This document shows positions 47,677 to 58,508 of a DNA stretch of 64,000 nt, in pieces (the first letter of the stretch is position 1; every line of letters starts with the position of its first letter). The stretch spans positions 12,827,117 to 12,891,116 of the forward strand of contig CM119270.1 of assembly GCA_051294375.1 (NCBI GenBank). The letters are read 5' to 3'. This DNA is from Paraspadella gotoi. Taxonomy: Eukaryota > Chaetognatha. Below the pieces are notes generated by a model, which was not told the origin of the DNA, did no database searches, and saw nothing but the letters and a program-made list of their open reading frames with translations. The translations under genes and the position numbers were made by a program.

Positions 47677-48705
47677 ATCCCTGCGTCTTGCCGGTTGTGG
47701 TTGGAAGATGCCGTGCCGCCATTCCCAGATTTCATTACGATGTATTCGAAAGAACATGCAAAAAGTTTATTTACGGCGGTTGCGATGGCAACGCGAATAA
47801 TTTTGCGTCGCTTCAAGAATGCGTCGACAAATGCGTAGGAGGATCTACACCCGTCCGAGCGACGGTCAAAGTGACGCCACCAACGGCCAATGTTTCGCCA
47901 GGTGGCCGGTTAGAGTTGATATGCGAACTGGAAAATCCGCCGACCACACAACAAGTTCCTTTGACTTGGAGGAAGATTGGATCTCGAATTCTGCCGAGAG
48001 GCGTGGAGCTCGACGGAGGGCGACTCAGAATATCCTCCATCGATCGGGACCACGTGGGCGATTGGGAATGTCAAACTGGCGAAATAAGAATTCCCGAAAG
48101 TAACGACGCATATACTGCTTCCGCCGTCGCTTCGATCGTCAGTGCCCAGGGCCCAACGTTAAAAATCATTCCCTCCGTAGACCGCGTGGTCAGAGGAGGA
48201 AACGTCGAGTTTAATTGCGTCTTTCAAGGAAATGACCCGCCGCGGAAGATCGAATGGACCAAGGTGGGCCAGGACACGATGCCCTGGGGTTGCTTCGACA
48301 ATGGACAAGGCATGTTGATTATAACCGGAGTAGATCAACAACACGAGGGAATTTATCAATGCGACGAGAGAGGGACGGGTCTGAGACAGACGGTAGAATT
48401 ACGATTAAAAGACCCAAAGCCAGGCATTCAGTATTTCCTCAGACTGGACAGGAAAGCCATCAGCATCGATGTTGGAGAGGAGGCTCGAATTCGCTGCTCA
48501 GCAGATTCTCCAGCAGACGCTCCAGAGCCAGATCGATTGATTTGGTCGTTCGAGAGAAAAGAGCCTCTACCCGCTGGCGTTCAAGACGATGGCCGTGGGA
48601 CATTGATTGTCTCTCGACAGGCGACAGCCTCTGCTTCGGGAACTTATATGTGCAACCCTAGCTCAGGGTCAGGCGAAGCCAAAGTTACTGTGTTAGTTAA
48701 AGCAG
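47677..48705 (+). CDS. Kunitz domain 2 plus Ig domains 8-10 (1,029-nt exon)
   Basis: The exon begins with a Kunitz domain: 'DPCVLPVVVGRCRAAIPRF', 'CKKFIYGGCDGNANNF', ECVDKC. P1 is Arg, the classic trypsin-like specificity. Three Ig domains follow: Ig 8 (LELICEL, LTWRKIG, 'ILPRGVELDGGRLRIS', GDWECQTG), Ig 9 (VEFNCVF, IEWTKVG, 'TMPWGCFDNGQGMLII', GIYQCDERG; an extra Cys sits in the loop) and Ig 10 (ARIRCSADSPADAPEPD, LIWSFER, 'PLPAGVQDDGRGTLIV', GTYMCNPSSGSGEA). Phase 1-1, acceptor 'ttttttttcctcag', donor GTGAAC. The SSGSGE near the end is a possible glycosaminoglycan acceptor (inference only). Confidence 0.94.
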
Positions 48706-48770
48706 GTGAACATTTTGATTTTAAACGTTGTCTTCTATTATAATATTAAAAAGATTTTTTTATTCTATAG

Positions 48771-49640
48771 GTTCCTCCAGCGGTGGTTCATATTTTGCAA
48801 CGATTACTCCATCAAGCGGGGAAGTATCCCCTGGAGAACCTTTTGAATTCCAATGTTCAATCCAGTCTCCCGCTGACGCGCCAGAACCGAGAAAGATTGT
48901 CTGGAAAAAAGTCGGGGAAGCTGCGTTGCCAAGCAACATCTACGATGACGAAAGAGGCAAACTATACTTCTACGGCGTGAGAGGCGAAGAAGCTGGTTCT
49001 TACGAATGCACCACCAGCGACCCCGTCACCGATGCTAAGGCCACGGCAGTTCTCTCTTTGAAGACGGTCAACTACCAAATCTCCGTCAACCCGAACGCCC
49101 TCACCTTGAGAGCGGGCGACAGCGGGCAGTTGACGTGCTCCGCGCAGGGTCCGCCGGGAGCTCCTCGAGCTGACTTGGAATGGATCGCCGTGGGAAAGGG
49201 AGGCCTGCCCGACGGCGTCTACGACGACCGGCGCGGCAATCTTGTCTTCAGAGACGCGAGCCGAGATCATGCCGGCGTCTACTCTTGCAACGCCGGGGCC
49301 TTCGGCGCCGGGGAGGTCCGGGCCGAGGTGGTCGTCGAGGAAGGGTCGCCCCTGGCCGCCGTGACGGTGACCCCGTCCAAACTAACCATAAAACCCGGCG
49401 GATCCGGCGAGTTGATCTGTCGGTCAGACGATGGGTCCTCCTCGAGGCTCGAATGGCTCCCCGTCGGCCTCGATAGGCTGCCGGAAGGAGTCTACGACGA
49501 CGGCAGAGGAAGGTTGATCTTCCGGGACGCGAATCCGGCGCAATCCGGCCTCTACTCTTGCAATGGAGGTCTGTTTGGCGCCGGAGAAGCTCGAGCCGAA
49601 GTGGAGATTAATGAAAAGCCGGACTCGGGTAGCAGAGAAG
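48771..49640 (+). CDS. Ig domains 11-13 (870-nt exon)
   Basis: Ig 11: FEFQCSIQSPADAPEPR, IVWKKVG, 'ALPSNIYDDERGKLYF', GSYECTTSD. Ig 12: GQLTCSAQGPPGAPRAD, LEWIAVG, 'GLPDGVYDDRRGNLVFRD', GVYSCNAGAFGAGE. Ig 13: GELICRSDDGSSSR, LEWLPVG, 'RLPEGVYDDGRGRLIFRD', GLYSCNGGLFGAGE. Ig 12 and 13 are close relatives and look like a recent internal duplication. Phase 1-1, donor GTATTT. Confidence 0.94.
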
Positions 49641-50258
49641 GTATTTAAAAAAAGCCTTTTCCCCACTTTCTCTTTTTTTTTTTTTACGAGAAAATTTTTA
49701 CAATTCGTTTCAAATTTCTATATTCGGAAAAAATAAAATCCGGTGGAATACAATAAATTGGTGAATGCCGACAAACAAAACTGGACTAAAAAAAATTTTT
49801 CTTGCATGTCTTTTTTTTTTAATCTGAAGAAAATCGGTGAAATTCTGTTTCTGCATTTGCCCTGTTTTTCCCGCCTTCCATGTTTGTTCGGAGACTAATC
49901 TCTGTCGACCTTTTTCTGTCTAACTTTTCCCGATTTCTCCCGATTTTTCTTGGGATCAAAATCAACGATTGTCCTTCAGATGGAGAGAAAAATCAACCCC
50001 TCTACCCCGAATGTCTCGTCTGCATGAAATTCGTAATCAGAATTAAATCAATATCGTTATTCTTATTTTTTAGAATTAGCCACTTACTCGACTAAAAAAA
50101 AATACTTAGTGGTGGGAGAAAAGTGGAGTTTCGAAAGAATAATTGGTTTCCTCGAATTTCTCATCATCATCAATCTCTCTTTCTCTCGTTCGCTCTCTCT
50201 TTCTCTCCCTCTCTCTCTCTCTTTCTCTTTCGTTTTTTACGACCGCGCCCGACGCCAG

Positions 50259-50588
50259 TGCCTCCGACGGCGGGTTTCACTCTCAGCGTATCCCCCGCCG
50301 CCGTTACCGTCTCACGCGACGAAGACGTCTCAGTCTATTGTCAAGCTATCCCTCAGAAGAGAACCGCTCCTTTAGCCCTTCCCCGAGTGGAATGGACCCG
50401 AAAAGATGGGCGCCCCCTGCCGGACGGGGTCAGGACTAGAAAGGGTCTCTTGGCGGTGCAGAGGGCAACGGCTTCGGCAGCGGGGGTGTACGTGTGCCGT
50501 GCGGGCGGCGTTACGAAGGAAGTGACCGTGGAAGTGAAGGGAGGAGGAGGAGGAAGAGGAGAAGATAGGAGAGAAAAGGTCGATGAAG
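50259..50588 (+). CDS. Ig domain 14 (exon)
   Basis: Reads 'PTAGFTLSVSPAAVTVSRDE', VSVYCQAIPQKR, VEWTRKDGRPLPDGVR, GVYVCRAGG, then a Gly-rich charged tail (KGGGGGRGEDRREKVDE). Phase 1-1, acceptor at 50,257-50,258 after a long CT tract, donor GTAAAC. Confidence 0.9.
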
Positions 50589-50955
50589 GTAAACCAGCAT
50601 CTTAATGAGACGCGGGAAACGCTTTGATTGGTCCGTGGCACATTACATATCTTCGCCGCGGAAACTGAATATCGGAAATCAAAGGCAAAGGGAAATCGGT
50701 TTATACGACGCTTTTTAAAGAGAATCTTTAGCTGTCATTTATACCGGACGGTGGAACGCAAGTTATACGGCTCGCTCTACATATATACTTTTACGGAATA
50801 GCAAATGGTTTTAATAATTTACTCCTTAATCTAAGGCCCTTCTTTGCCGTTTCTCACTTGACAGTAATGTCTCTTCAAACCAATTTTTCATTTTTTTCTG
50901 TTTTTATTTCTTTAACTATAAGCAGAAATTGTCATAAGAAATGGTTAAATTCTTA

Positions 50956-50959
<4 letters not shown>

Positions 50960-51003
<44 letters not shown>
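50960..51003. repeat. (GA)n microsatellite
   Basis: About 22 pure GA units in the intron between Ig 14 and Ig 15. Confidence 0.95.
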
Positions 51004-51007
<4 letters not shown>

Positions 51008-51464
51008 TACCTCAAATTGCCTGAACCGCACGCATTTAATTCTATAACTTACCATCGCCTGTTCATTTTTCCAATTCGCATGCCGTTCGTTTTATAACTT
51101 CATTTTCAATTTCAGTGAAAAAAAAATACTTCGCTCAGGTTTGTTTCGGTGTCTTTTGTTTTTTTTCCCCCGAAATTCTTCCGAAAAACAGCGACACGGA
51201 CGAATTCGCCCTCTGGCGAGAGGTCGCGCAAACTGCGATCGGGAATCGAATCAAATTCAGAATCGTTTTCCCCATCGTGGCGCCGTCGTCCGTGCCCAAG
51301 CAAAGGCGGAGCCAACGAAAACTTATTTTCTTTTTTTTTTCCTTTTTCTTTTTTTGTCTCTTCCTCCCAAAAAAACGACGATATCTTCCCTTCGTTGTCT
51401 TTGCTCTCACCTCCTTCCACCACCACACCCCCCACTCCCCCCCTCTAACCCCTCCCGCCTCCAG

Positions 51465-51608
51465 GAGAGGCCCCCCGGATCGAAATCTCCCCCGAGATTT
51501 CGTCCCAGGTCCGCGAAGGCGCCAGGGGGTATTTCCAGTGCCGCGTGTTGGCGGGAAACCCGAGACCGACGATTCAGTGGAGGCGGGCTGATGGCAGGCC
51601 CTTTACTG
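51465..51608 (+). CDS. Ig domain 15, first half (exon)
   Basis: Reads EAPRIEISPEISSQVREGAR, GYFQCRVLAGNPRPTIQWRR, then ADGRPFT and donor GTGGGT. 'CRVLAGNPRPTIQWRR' is a classic I-set B-C region, unlike the LPxGVYDDGRG type. Split at phase 1. Confidence 0.88.
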
Positions 51609-51725
51609 GTGGGTGGCGGATTGTTTACGTCTCTGGTTCTGGTGTTTTCTCTCTCTGTCTCTCTCTCTCTCTCTCTCTCACTGTCTCATTCTTCCACTCC
51701 GCTCCCCCCACCCCATTCCCCGCAG

Positions 51726-51857
51726 CCAAAGTTCGCGACGATGGCAACGGCCTCTTGACCATCGACGACTCCGGCAGCGATGAGGCCGGCGCCTACATTT
51801 GCAGCGCGACCAACAGCGCTGGCTCCGTGGAAGCAACGGCCACTCTGGCCATTCAGG
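51726..51857 (+). CDS. Ig domain 15, second half (exon)
   Basis: After 'cattccccgcag' reads AKVRDDGNGLLTIDDSGSDE, then AGAYICSATNSAGSVEATAT, donor GTGAGA. I-set D-G strands with the DEAGAYxCxAxNxxG motif. Phase 1-1; the 117-bp intron before it is CT-rich. Confidence 0.9.
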
Positions 51858-52312
51858 GTGAGAGGGAGTGGAAGGGGTGTGGAAGGGGTTTCGCATTCCC
51901 GTCGTGTCATTAGCTCGTCTTATCGTATTACTCGTCTAATTTCTCGTTTCGAATGTCATAAATGTGATTGAATAATTATTATACTCCACTCGTAGTCGGA
52001 ATGTTTTTACCGTTAATGTCTTCTTTTTTTTTGTCTTTTTCCCTTTCACGCGTTTTCGGTAAAATAAAAAAAAAACAACTTCCGTCCCTCATGGTTGGTT
52101 ATTGTTTTCAAACATAATTTGTTAAATGAAATATTTTTTACTTGTCCTAACGCGCTGGTTCGTTCTTTCTTTCATTTTTATTCTTTCTTTATTTATTTTT
52201 TTTATTATTATTTTTTTTTTCCTTTTTTTTATTTTTTTTTCCTATTTTTTATTATTTATTATTTATTATTTATCTATTTATTTATTTCTCGTTTCTTTCA
52301 TTTTAATTCTTT

Positions 52313-52432
<120 letters not shown>

Positions 52433-52448
52433 TTTTTCTGTCGCTTAG

Positions 52449-52745
52449 CCCGCCCGGAACCGCCAAGACTTTACGTCTCGCCCCGTGGTCCGATCACTCT
52501 CCGAGTCGGTCAGCCCTTATTCGTACAGTGCGAAGCGAGGGGCAGTCCGACGCCGGCCGTGGAGTGGCAGTACCCTCGGCAAAAGCTCGGAGCGGCGGTG
52601 CTGGACGACCGGGTGGGGCAGGCGCCATCGGCGCCCGGGCGGGCCTCAATCAATGTACGGTCAGTGAGCGAGGCGGACGCGGGCACGTACACTTGTGTCG
52701 CCCGCGCAGATGGCGGAACTCTGAGGGAGACGGTGCAAGTTATCG
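52449..52745 (+). CDS. Ig domain 16 (exon)
   Basis: Reads 'RPEPPRLYVSPRGPITLRVG', FVQCEARGSPTPAVEWQYPR, then 'SVSEADAGTYTCVARADGG', donor GTAGGT. I-set Ig with all key residues (Cys, Trp, DAGTYTC). Phase 1-1. Confidence 0.93.
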
Positions 52746-53312
52746 GTAGGTTGGGAAAGTGAGAACGAGTGGGAAGACTAATAGGAGTTTGGGAGAAAAT
52801 AAAACAGAGAAAAGGGAAAAATAAACAGCTGAAAAAGTCTCTGGATTTTTTCGAATTTGGATTTTTTCTGAAAATTTTGTTAATTTTGAGGTGAAGAAAA
52901 GAATATTGTAGTTTAGGAGCTTTTGTTTTGAGTTGCGTCCTTTACTTATGCATGATTAATGACAATAGCGTGAAAATAACTATAATATTTTTATTATGTG
53001 GTATTTGGAAATGGGCGATACAATTTATATAAATCCCAAGCGAAAATACATTTTCGTTTTTCAGTTTGTTTTTTTTTATAATTACGAACACTTGTTGTTA
53101 ACTTTTCAGACTCGAAGCACCACTTTACTAATTTCACTGCTTTTTGGTTGAATTGCAACAATTATGCTCATTTTATTTACTGGACAGCGGTTTTTTTTTG
53201 TATTTCAGTTATTTTTGAAAGTTCTTTTTCCTACGACTACGTATATAAGCGTTTGATAAACTCTTTGCTCCTTTGTTTTCTTCCCGGTTTCCCCCTCTTT
53301 CCGCGGTACCAG

Positions 53313-53452
53313 TGACTGGCGCCGAAGTCCGACTAGAGATTCAGCCTCGTAGACAAGTGGTCAACGCGGGTCACGGCGAGCTCCAGTTCTTCTGCACGGC
53401 GACTCCAGGCGACGCCGTCCGCTCCTTCAGATGGTCGAGGGCCGATAGACGG
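53313..53452 (+). CDS. Ig domain 17, first half (exon)
   Basis: Acceptor 'ctttccgcggtaccag'. Reads 'VRLEIQPRRQVVNAGHGELQ', FFCTATPGDAVRSFRWSR, ADRR, donor GTAAGG. Ends in phase 0. Confidence 0.88.
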
Positions 53453-53703
53453 GTAAGGATTTGAAGGGGAAGGATCGTTTAAAAATATTATGGCGTTAAA
53501 GTTGAACAAGTAAGAAATTAACAGGGTTCATCGAATAATTGACAGTGTTTGTTAGGACTTAGGGTCAGGACTGAGAGAGTATTTTGTCTCTTGGGAACGC
53601 GTAGATTTGAATTCAGAGATCCCGGGATCCAGACGTCGGTATTCAGATTCGGTTTTGGACCCAATCCGTTAGACTCGCCCTCTTTTTCCTCCGCCTTCCT
53701 CAG

Positions 53704-53851
53704 CCTTTGCCCCGCACTGCCGTCGACGACGGACGAGGCGGACTGGTCCTTCGAAACGTCGCGGCCACCGACGCCGGAGAATACGTTTGTCGGGCCGTGT
53801 TGCCTGGCAACCGAGAAGTCACCGCGACCGCCACGCTCGACGTCACGGCCA
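53704..53851 (+). CDS. Ig domain 17, second half (exon)
   Basis: Acceptor 'ctccgccttcctcag'. Reads 'PLPRTAVDDGRGGLVLRNV', then AATDAGEYVCRAVLPGN, donor GTGAGT after phase 1. VDDGRGGLVL and DAGEYVC complete the Ig domain begun at 53,313. Confidence 0.9.
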
Positions 53852-54212
53852 GTGAGTTTACTAGACGCTTGGTCACGTGACCAGACCCCTATTTTAGTCG
53901 TAGCTAAATTTTAAAAAAATATATCATAATTTTATACAGACGGTAGAGTTTAAATTAGGATTAAATATTTAGCGATTTTAATCCGCGGCCGGCCGTGACG
54001 GTTTTGGGATCGGAATTTGTCCACCGAAAAAATAATTATAAATTATAAAAATGTAAAAAACAAACAAAATGTTAATTCCGTCCGATCGCAGAATCGCAGC
54101 CTCTTTTGAAAAGATTTTTTTTCAAATGGTTTCTCTTTTAATTAATTTTGATTTCGTCTTTAAACCTTGGCATTTGTTTACATTTATTTCGACCCACGCC
54201 TTTTCCGTTCAG

Positions 54213-54304
54213 CCTCTGGCGGCATGCAAGAGAAGTGGCACCAGCGACTCCCCCCTTGTTGTTATCGTCCCATCCTTTATTGTTATTTCGTTTATTGTAA
54301 TTGA
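54213..54304 (+). CDS. Possible short alternative terminal exon (weak)
   Basis: A good acceptor 'ccttttccgttcag' is followed, in the phase that fits Ig 17, by SGGMQEKWHQRLPPCCYRPI and a stop about ten codons later. Another frame gives a hydrophobic stretch, SPLVVIVPSFIVISFIVIEF, but that phase does not fit. Could be an alternative C-terminus or only intron. Confidence 0.2.
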
Positions 54305-54895
54305 GTTTTCCACTTGTTGAACTCCCCGCTTCCGCATTATTATTTTGTTTTTCTTTTATTTTGACGTTCGATGCTAAAAGGACAAAAAATTTCCGGCCAT
54401 TTTGATTTGACGTTTGGCGTTTGCGTCGCTCATTAATAACGATTCGTTCACGTTCGCTCTTTCTTGACTCTTGGTTTGTTTTACTTTCTTTTTCGTCGTT
54501 ACCATATAGTTAATTAGATCCATTTTTTTAAATCGTTACTCTCGTTTTCATTAACCTTTTTTTGTTTGCTTGGTAACTGCGTATTTACCACCGCTACTCA
54601 AAGTGTCTTTTTTTCTTGCACTGTCTTTGCTTTCTATAGGGTCAAACTTAAATTGAAAATATATTTCGCCACCTAACTTATTGCTGTTGCAATTGTATTG
54701 TTGAATATCTCATTATAATTTTTTTCCCTTCCTATGTTTGTTGTTCTTTTGATAGAACCTGTTTGTTCCTTGTTTTTTTTTTGTGTTTTTTTTTCGTTTT
54801 TTTTTCGTTTTTTTTTTCGGTTTTTTTCGGTTTTTTTTTTATCTTTTTTTTATTTGTACTTTCCAAAAAAAAAAGAACGTAAAATATTTTCACAG

Positions 54896-55066
54896 CTCGA
54901 ATCGATACGAAACGCCATTCAGCTCAAACGAAGTTTGTCGAAATCAAGAGAGCTTATCAAAAACCTAGAACTTTTTAGATCTCACGCATATACTCGTTTT
55001 GTTTTTTACGCTCCCGATCCTGATTTAAAAGCAGTTTTTTTTTCTACATTAGATAGATTTAAATAG
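54896..55066 (+). CDS. Short ORF after a good acceptor (weak)
   Basis: After 'aaatattttcacag' a frame of 56 codons reads LESIRNAIQLKRSLSKSREL and ends DLKAVFFSTLDRFK-stop. It looks helical and charged at first. It opens in phase 0, which does not fit the phase-1 end of Ig 17, so it would need another partner. No family recognised. Confidence 0.2.
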   Translation, partial: LESIRNAIQLKRSLSKSRELIKNLELFRSHAYTRFVFYAPDPDLKAVFFSTLDRFK

Positions 55067-55196
55067 CGTTGTACATATTTATTCGCTTTTCTCCCGATTT
55101 TTTTTCTCTTCTCTCTCTTTCCGCTTTTCCTTTCGAACTTACCTTTTCTCATTTTTATAAATCCTGATTCTATCGTGTATCCTTTTGGGTGAGTAG

Positions 55197-56308
55197 AGTT
55201 CGACCGCCATGCCTCCGCCGCGTTTCCACTTTCCTTTCCCCCCTCCCCACCCGAAATCGGCGACGAAATCGAATCCGATCGAGATTCACTCGATCCTTTT
55301 TTTGTCTCCGCAAATATTTTCCCACAGAAATTAGAATCTTTTCTCGGCGACGAAACCCGACCAGATTCGGCGCGGATCGGGGCAGACGAAAACCATCGTG
55401 ACCCAGCCAGATTCGGCAAGGGAGAATCCGAACTTGGCCGGGTCGAATTCGGACCAGATTCGGTCTTTGCCAAAGTCGATTTCCCTTTTGTTCTCGGCGA
55501 CGAGGTCTGGACGGACGCGACATCTGGAAGGAGAATCCGGAAAACGCCGATCGGGTGGAAACAAAAGAACGTCGAGAGTGAGGAAAGGCCGTTTGATGAT
55601 AATGGAAGAGAAATGGAAAAAAATTGGCTGAGAGATAAAAACGAGGCAAAAATTTTTGAGAGCCTCGATGTGGCGCCGATGTCGTCGAGGTTGAGACGCT
55701 CTCGCCGTCGATACGAGAGCAACAACGCTCATAAACGCAACACAGATAACCACGAAAAAATCGTTTCCAGCCTCACACCAGACCAAGCCCCATTCCGATC
55801 TTACGAACCAATCCTGATACGCGACGCCGCCGATTTCCAACACGGGAATCTTGACAATTATGTCTTCCCGGCGAAGGGCGCCGACTTTAGCGACGACGCC
55901 GGTTCTCATCCCGAGCGCACCGACGAGTTGCTTTATTTTCGCGGGAAATTCTACGCGGAAATCAATGCCCGACATCGAATATCGCCGAAAGATGTCGTTC
56001 GATCGAGTCTCTCGTCTCTCGACGCCCACGGTAGATGGCTTCCGGCGTATTGGCGCCGACGAGTGGGGCTGACGGAGCCGGAAAATGTACCGGAAATCGA
56101 CGCGGGTCTCGTGACGGCGCCGAGATCTCGGCCCCGTCTCAAGACGATCTCCTTTCTCCCGCAAAACGACGCGACGGGGTTTTTGGACACGCCCATCGAG
56201 AAGGAGATCAAAGGGGAGTTTGAGAGGAAGGAGGAGGAAGAGAGGATGAGGAAATTCTGTCGACATTCCGAGACGCTCAATCAGGCGTTGTGTTGGTGGA
56301 GGAGATAA
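55197..56308 (+). CDS. Large terminal exon or nested ORF of unknown function (~369 aa)
   Basis: Open from the TGA at about 55,190 to TAA at 56,306-56,308; the first ATG is at 55,613, mid-frame. The protein is hydrophilic and mixed-charge, for example 'GDEIESDRDSLDPFFVSANI', 'VFAKVDFPFVLGDEVWTD', 'SSRLRRSRRRYESNNAHKRN', 'DELLYFRGKFYAEINARHRI', ending HSETLNQALCWWRR. Codon third positions are C/G-rich like the neighbouring Ig exons. If the acceptor is at 55,195-55,196 it enters in the phase left by Ig 17, making it an alternative C-terminal exon of the matrix protein; otherwise it is a nested gene. The minus strand is also open here, but its product looks compositional. No family recognised. 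Confidence 0.5.
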
Positions 56309-56311
56309 GGG

Positions 56312-56359
<48 letters not shown>

Positions 56360-56370
56360 CTCTCTTTTCT

Positions 56371-56457
<87 letters not shown>

Positions 56458-56460
56458 TTC
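56312..56460. repeat. (CT)n microsatellite
   Basis: Long CT tract with a few TTCT interruptions, starting a few bases after the stop codon of the 55,197 ORF. Confidence 0.95.
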
Positions 56461-56634
56461 TGACTCTTTGTTGGCCGGGTTTCGGTTTCTTTCTGACAAC
56501 TTGATTAAAAAAGGGGGAAAAAGAAAACATTAAAATATTTGATTTCGACGCCGATTTTTAACACGATTGTTGAAATGTCACTTTATCATGTTTGTCGTCC
56601 AAAAAATCTACTTCCTTCTTTTCTGTCCCTTTTA

Positions 56635-56747
<113 letters not shown>

Positions 56748-57203
56748 GTAAAAAAAAATATTGTACAGTTTATAATTTGTATATACGAGAATGCGATTAT
56801 TATGTCGTTCATTATTTCAATGCTCACCGTTCACAAAATTACCACAAACAAATTGCAACTATTCCAATAAAACATTTATTGTTGTTACCAATGTCGCGTT
56901 CATTTATTTCTTTCGAAAATGTCTAGTTGTGATGTGAGTAAAAGAATCGAAAACAAAAGACGTATTCTTTTTTTTTTCCTCTGGACGAAACTTACCCAAG
57001 GTGAGTATCGGGCTCTTAGTCTTTCTCTCTTTTTTTTTCCCCCTAATTGTTTCAATTCTCCACTTTTTGAGTTTTTTATTTGTCGCTTCTTGGAATTTCC
57101 CGCTTCCAGCTTTTTTCATTTCGACAGAATCCGAGGGTGAGATTTTTTTTTCCTAAATTTGAATTAGAAATCTTATTTCTTTTTTTTTTTCAATTTGTTT
57201 TAG

Positions 57204-57265
57204 GCTCTTGTAGCCAACAGGAATTCGAATGCTCGGACCGACGCTGCATCCCGGGATCGAGAAAG
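57204..57265 (+). CDS. LDLa 13, first half (exon)
   Basis: Acceptor 'tcaatttgttttag'. Reads SCSQQEFECSDRRCIPGSRK, donor GTAATT, phase 1 in and phase 0 out. Same split position as LDLa 2 and LDLa 12. Confidence 0.9.
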
Positions 57266-57729
57266 GTAATTGGAACGTGGTGAACTTCTACTTTTTTTTT
57301 TATATCAAATGACGAAGTCGTTATAATATGACGACCGAGACGATTTGTCAAATAACACTATTATGACCCCGCAAACAATTCTTTGTAATCATACTTTCGT
57401 TTCCCATACTCAACCACTGTCAATCCTTCCAAATTTGTGATCAAATTGAGCAAACTATTTTCCTGTACTGGATTTTATTAAGAATAACAGGATTAGATAT
57501 GATAGTTAAGAATCGTTTTAGAAAATTTATGTATAGCGTTTGTATTTTACCTGTGTAATTAACTAACTACTAAAAATATAAAGGGGATTTGGCTCATTAC
57601 TATTCCAATTTTTTTAAACTGTTGCCCAGTCGTAATAAATCAAAAAAACAATTTTGTTGCTATCCTCCAAATCCCTTTCACTCTTATCACCGCAATATGC
57701 AAATTATATTTTTCCCATATTTTTTCTAG

Positions 57730-57900
57730 TGCGACGGCCGTCCGGACTGTCGAGGCGGCGAGGACGAAGCCGACTGTCCGCGGGAAACCGTCTCGGTCAC
57801 GCCCACCTCCTCCCGTGTCTCCACCGGCGAAGAGGCAAAGTTCGTCTGCTCGTCGTCAAACCGGGGCACCATTTTGGTTTGGCGGAAAGAGGGCGCGCAG
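57730..57900 (+). CDS. LDLa 13 second half plus Ig 18 first half (exon)
   Basis: After 'catattttttctag' reads CDGRPDCRGGEDEADC, closing the LDLa, then directly 'PRETVSVTPTSSRVSTGEEA', KFVCSSSNRGTILVWRKEG, the B-C part of an Ig domain. Phase 0 at both ends; donor GTTGGA is weak. LDLa and Ig are fused in one exon with no linker. Confidence 0.87.
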
Positions 57901-58163
57901 GTTGGAAGGGGCAAATGTTCATGTTTACACAAAGTCGGTTTTTATATTTCTTTAATACTATATTCCCGAAATGGCGCGAAGACCGTAGTTATTGTTTATT
58001 TTTAAAAAGGTTTTTAATAGTTTTGAGATGTTAAAATTAAAAAATAAATAAATGTTAGAGAATCTTTGAGAGAATCAAGATTTAATGATAACCTTAAAAC
58101 TTATATTCTTTCGACCCTTTTAAACCCTTAATCTTCCCTCCCTTACCGCTCCGCCTTCCCAAG

Positions 58164-58308
58164 ACTCTTCCCGAAGGCGCCTTCGACGACGGACGGGGGA
58201 CTCTCTACGTCCGAACTCGTTCGTCGACAGACTCGGGAAGGTTCGTCTGCAGCATCAGAGGAAAGGACGACGTCTCCGCCACCGTCACCTTGGAAGTCAC
58301 CGAAGCGG
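58164..58308 (+). CDS. Ig domain 18, second half (exon)
   Basis: After 'ccgccttcccaag' reads 'TLPEGAFDDGRGTLYVRTR', then DSGRFVCSIRGKDDVSATVT, donor GTGAGT after phase 1. Carries the LPxGxxDDGRGTL signature and completes the Ig begun in the previous exon. Confidence 0.9.
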
Positions 58309-58394
58309 GTGAGTTCTCGAAAGATGAGGGCGGTGATTATGAAGAAAACCTACCTGAAGCTTCACAACGTTCCCCTATATCTCGACCCGCCCAG

Positions 58395-58508
58395 GCTGCC
58401 GCCAGGGCGAGGTACGCTGCGGCGACGGGCGCTGCGTACGCGGCGCCGAATGTGACGGGCGCCGCGATTGCCCCGACGGATCGGACGAGTCTAAACCGGA
58501 ATGTCAGG
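58395..58508 (+). CDS. LDLa 14 (single exon, last certain exon)
   Basis: Acceptor 'tatatctcgacccgcccag' after an intron of only 86 bp. Reads CRQGEVRCGDGRCVRGAECD, then GRRDCPDGSDESKPEC, donor GTGAGT, phase 1-1. The gene must continue, since the frame is open and the donor strong. Confidence 0.92.

Noticed and set aside
49979-50020. Possible small exon after 'gattgtccttcag'
   Set aside because: The phase fits at the start but no phase-1 donor follows, and no domain is recognisable.
51119-51330. Possible exon with a frame reading NSDTDEFALWREVAQ
   Set aside because: It looks somewhat codon-like but no acceptor and donor pair in a compatible phase was found between Ig 14 and Ig 15.
55331-56530. 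Minus-strand ORF of ~399 codons opposite the 55,197-56,308 frame
   Set aside because: It starts inside a (CT)n array (Arg/Glu run) and its product is compositionally odd. The plus-strand frame has balanced composition and the GC-rich third positions of the neighbouring exons.
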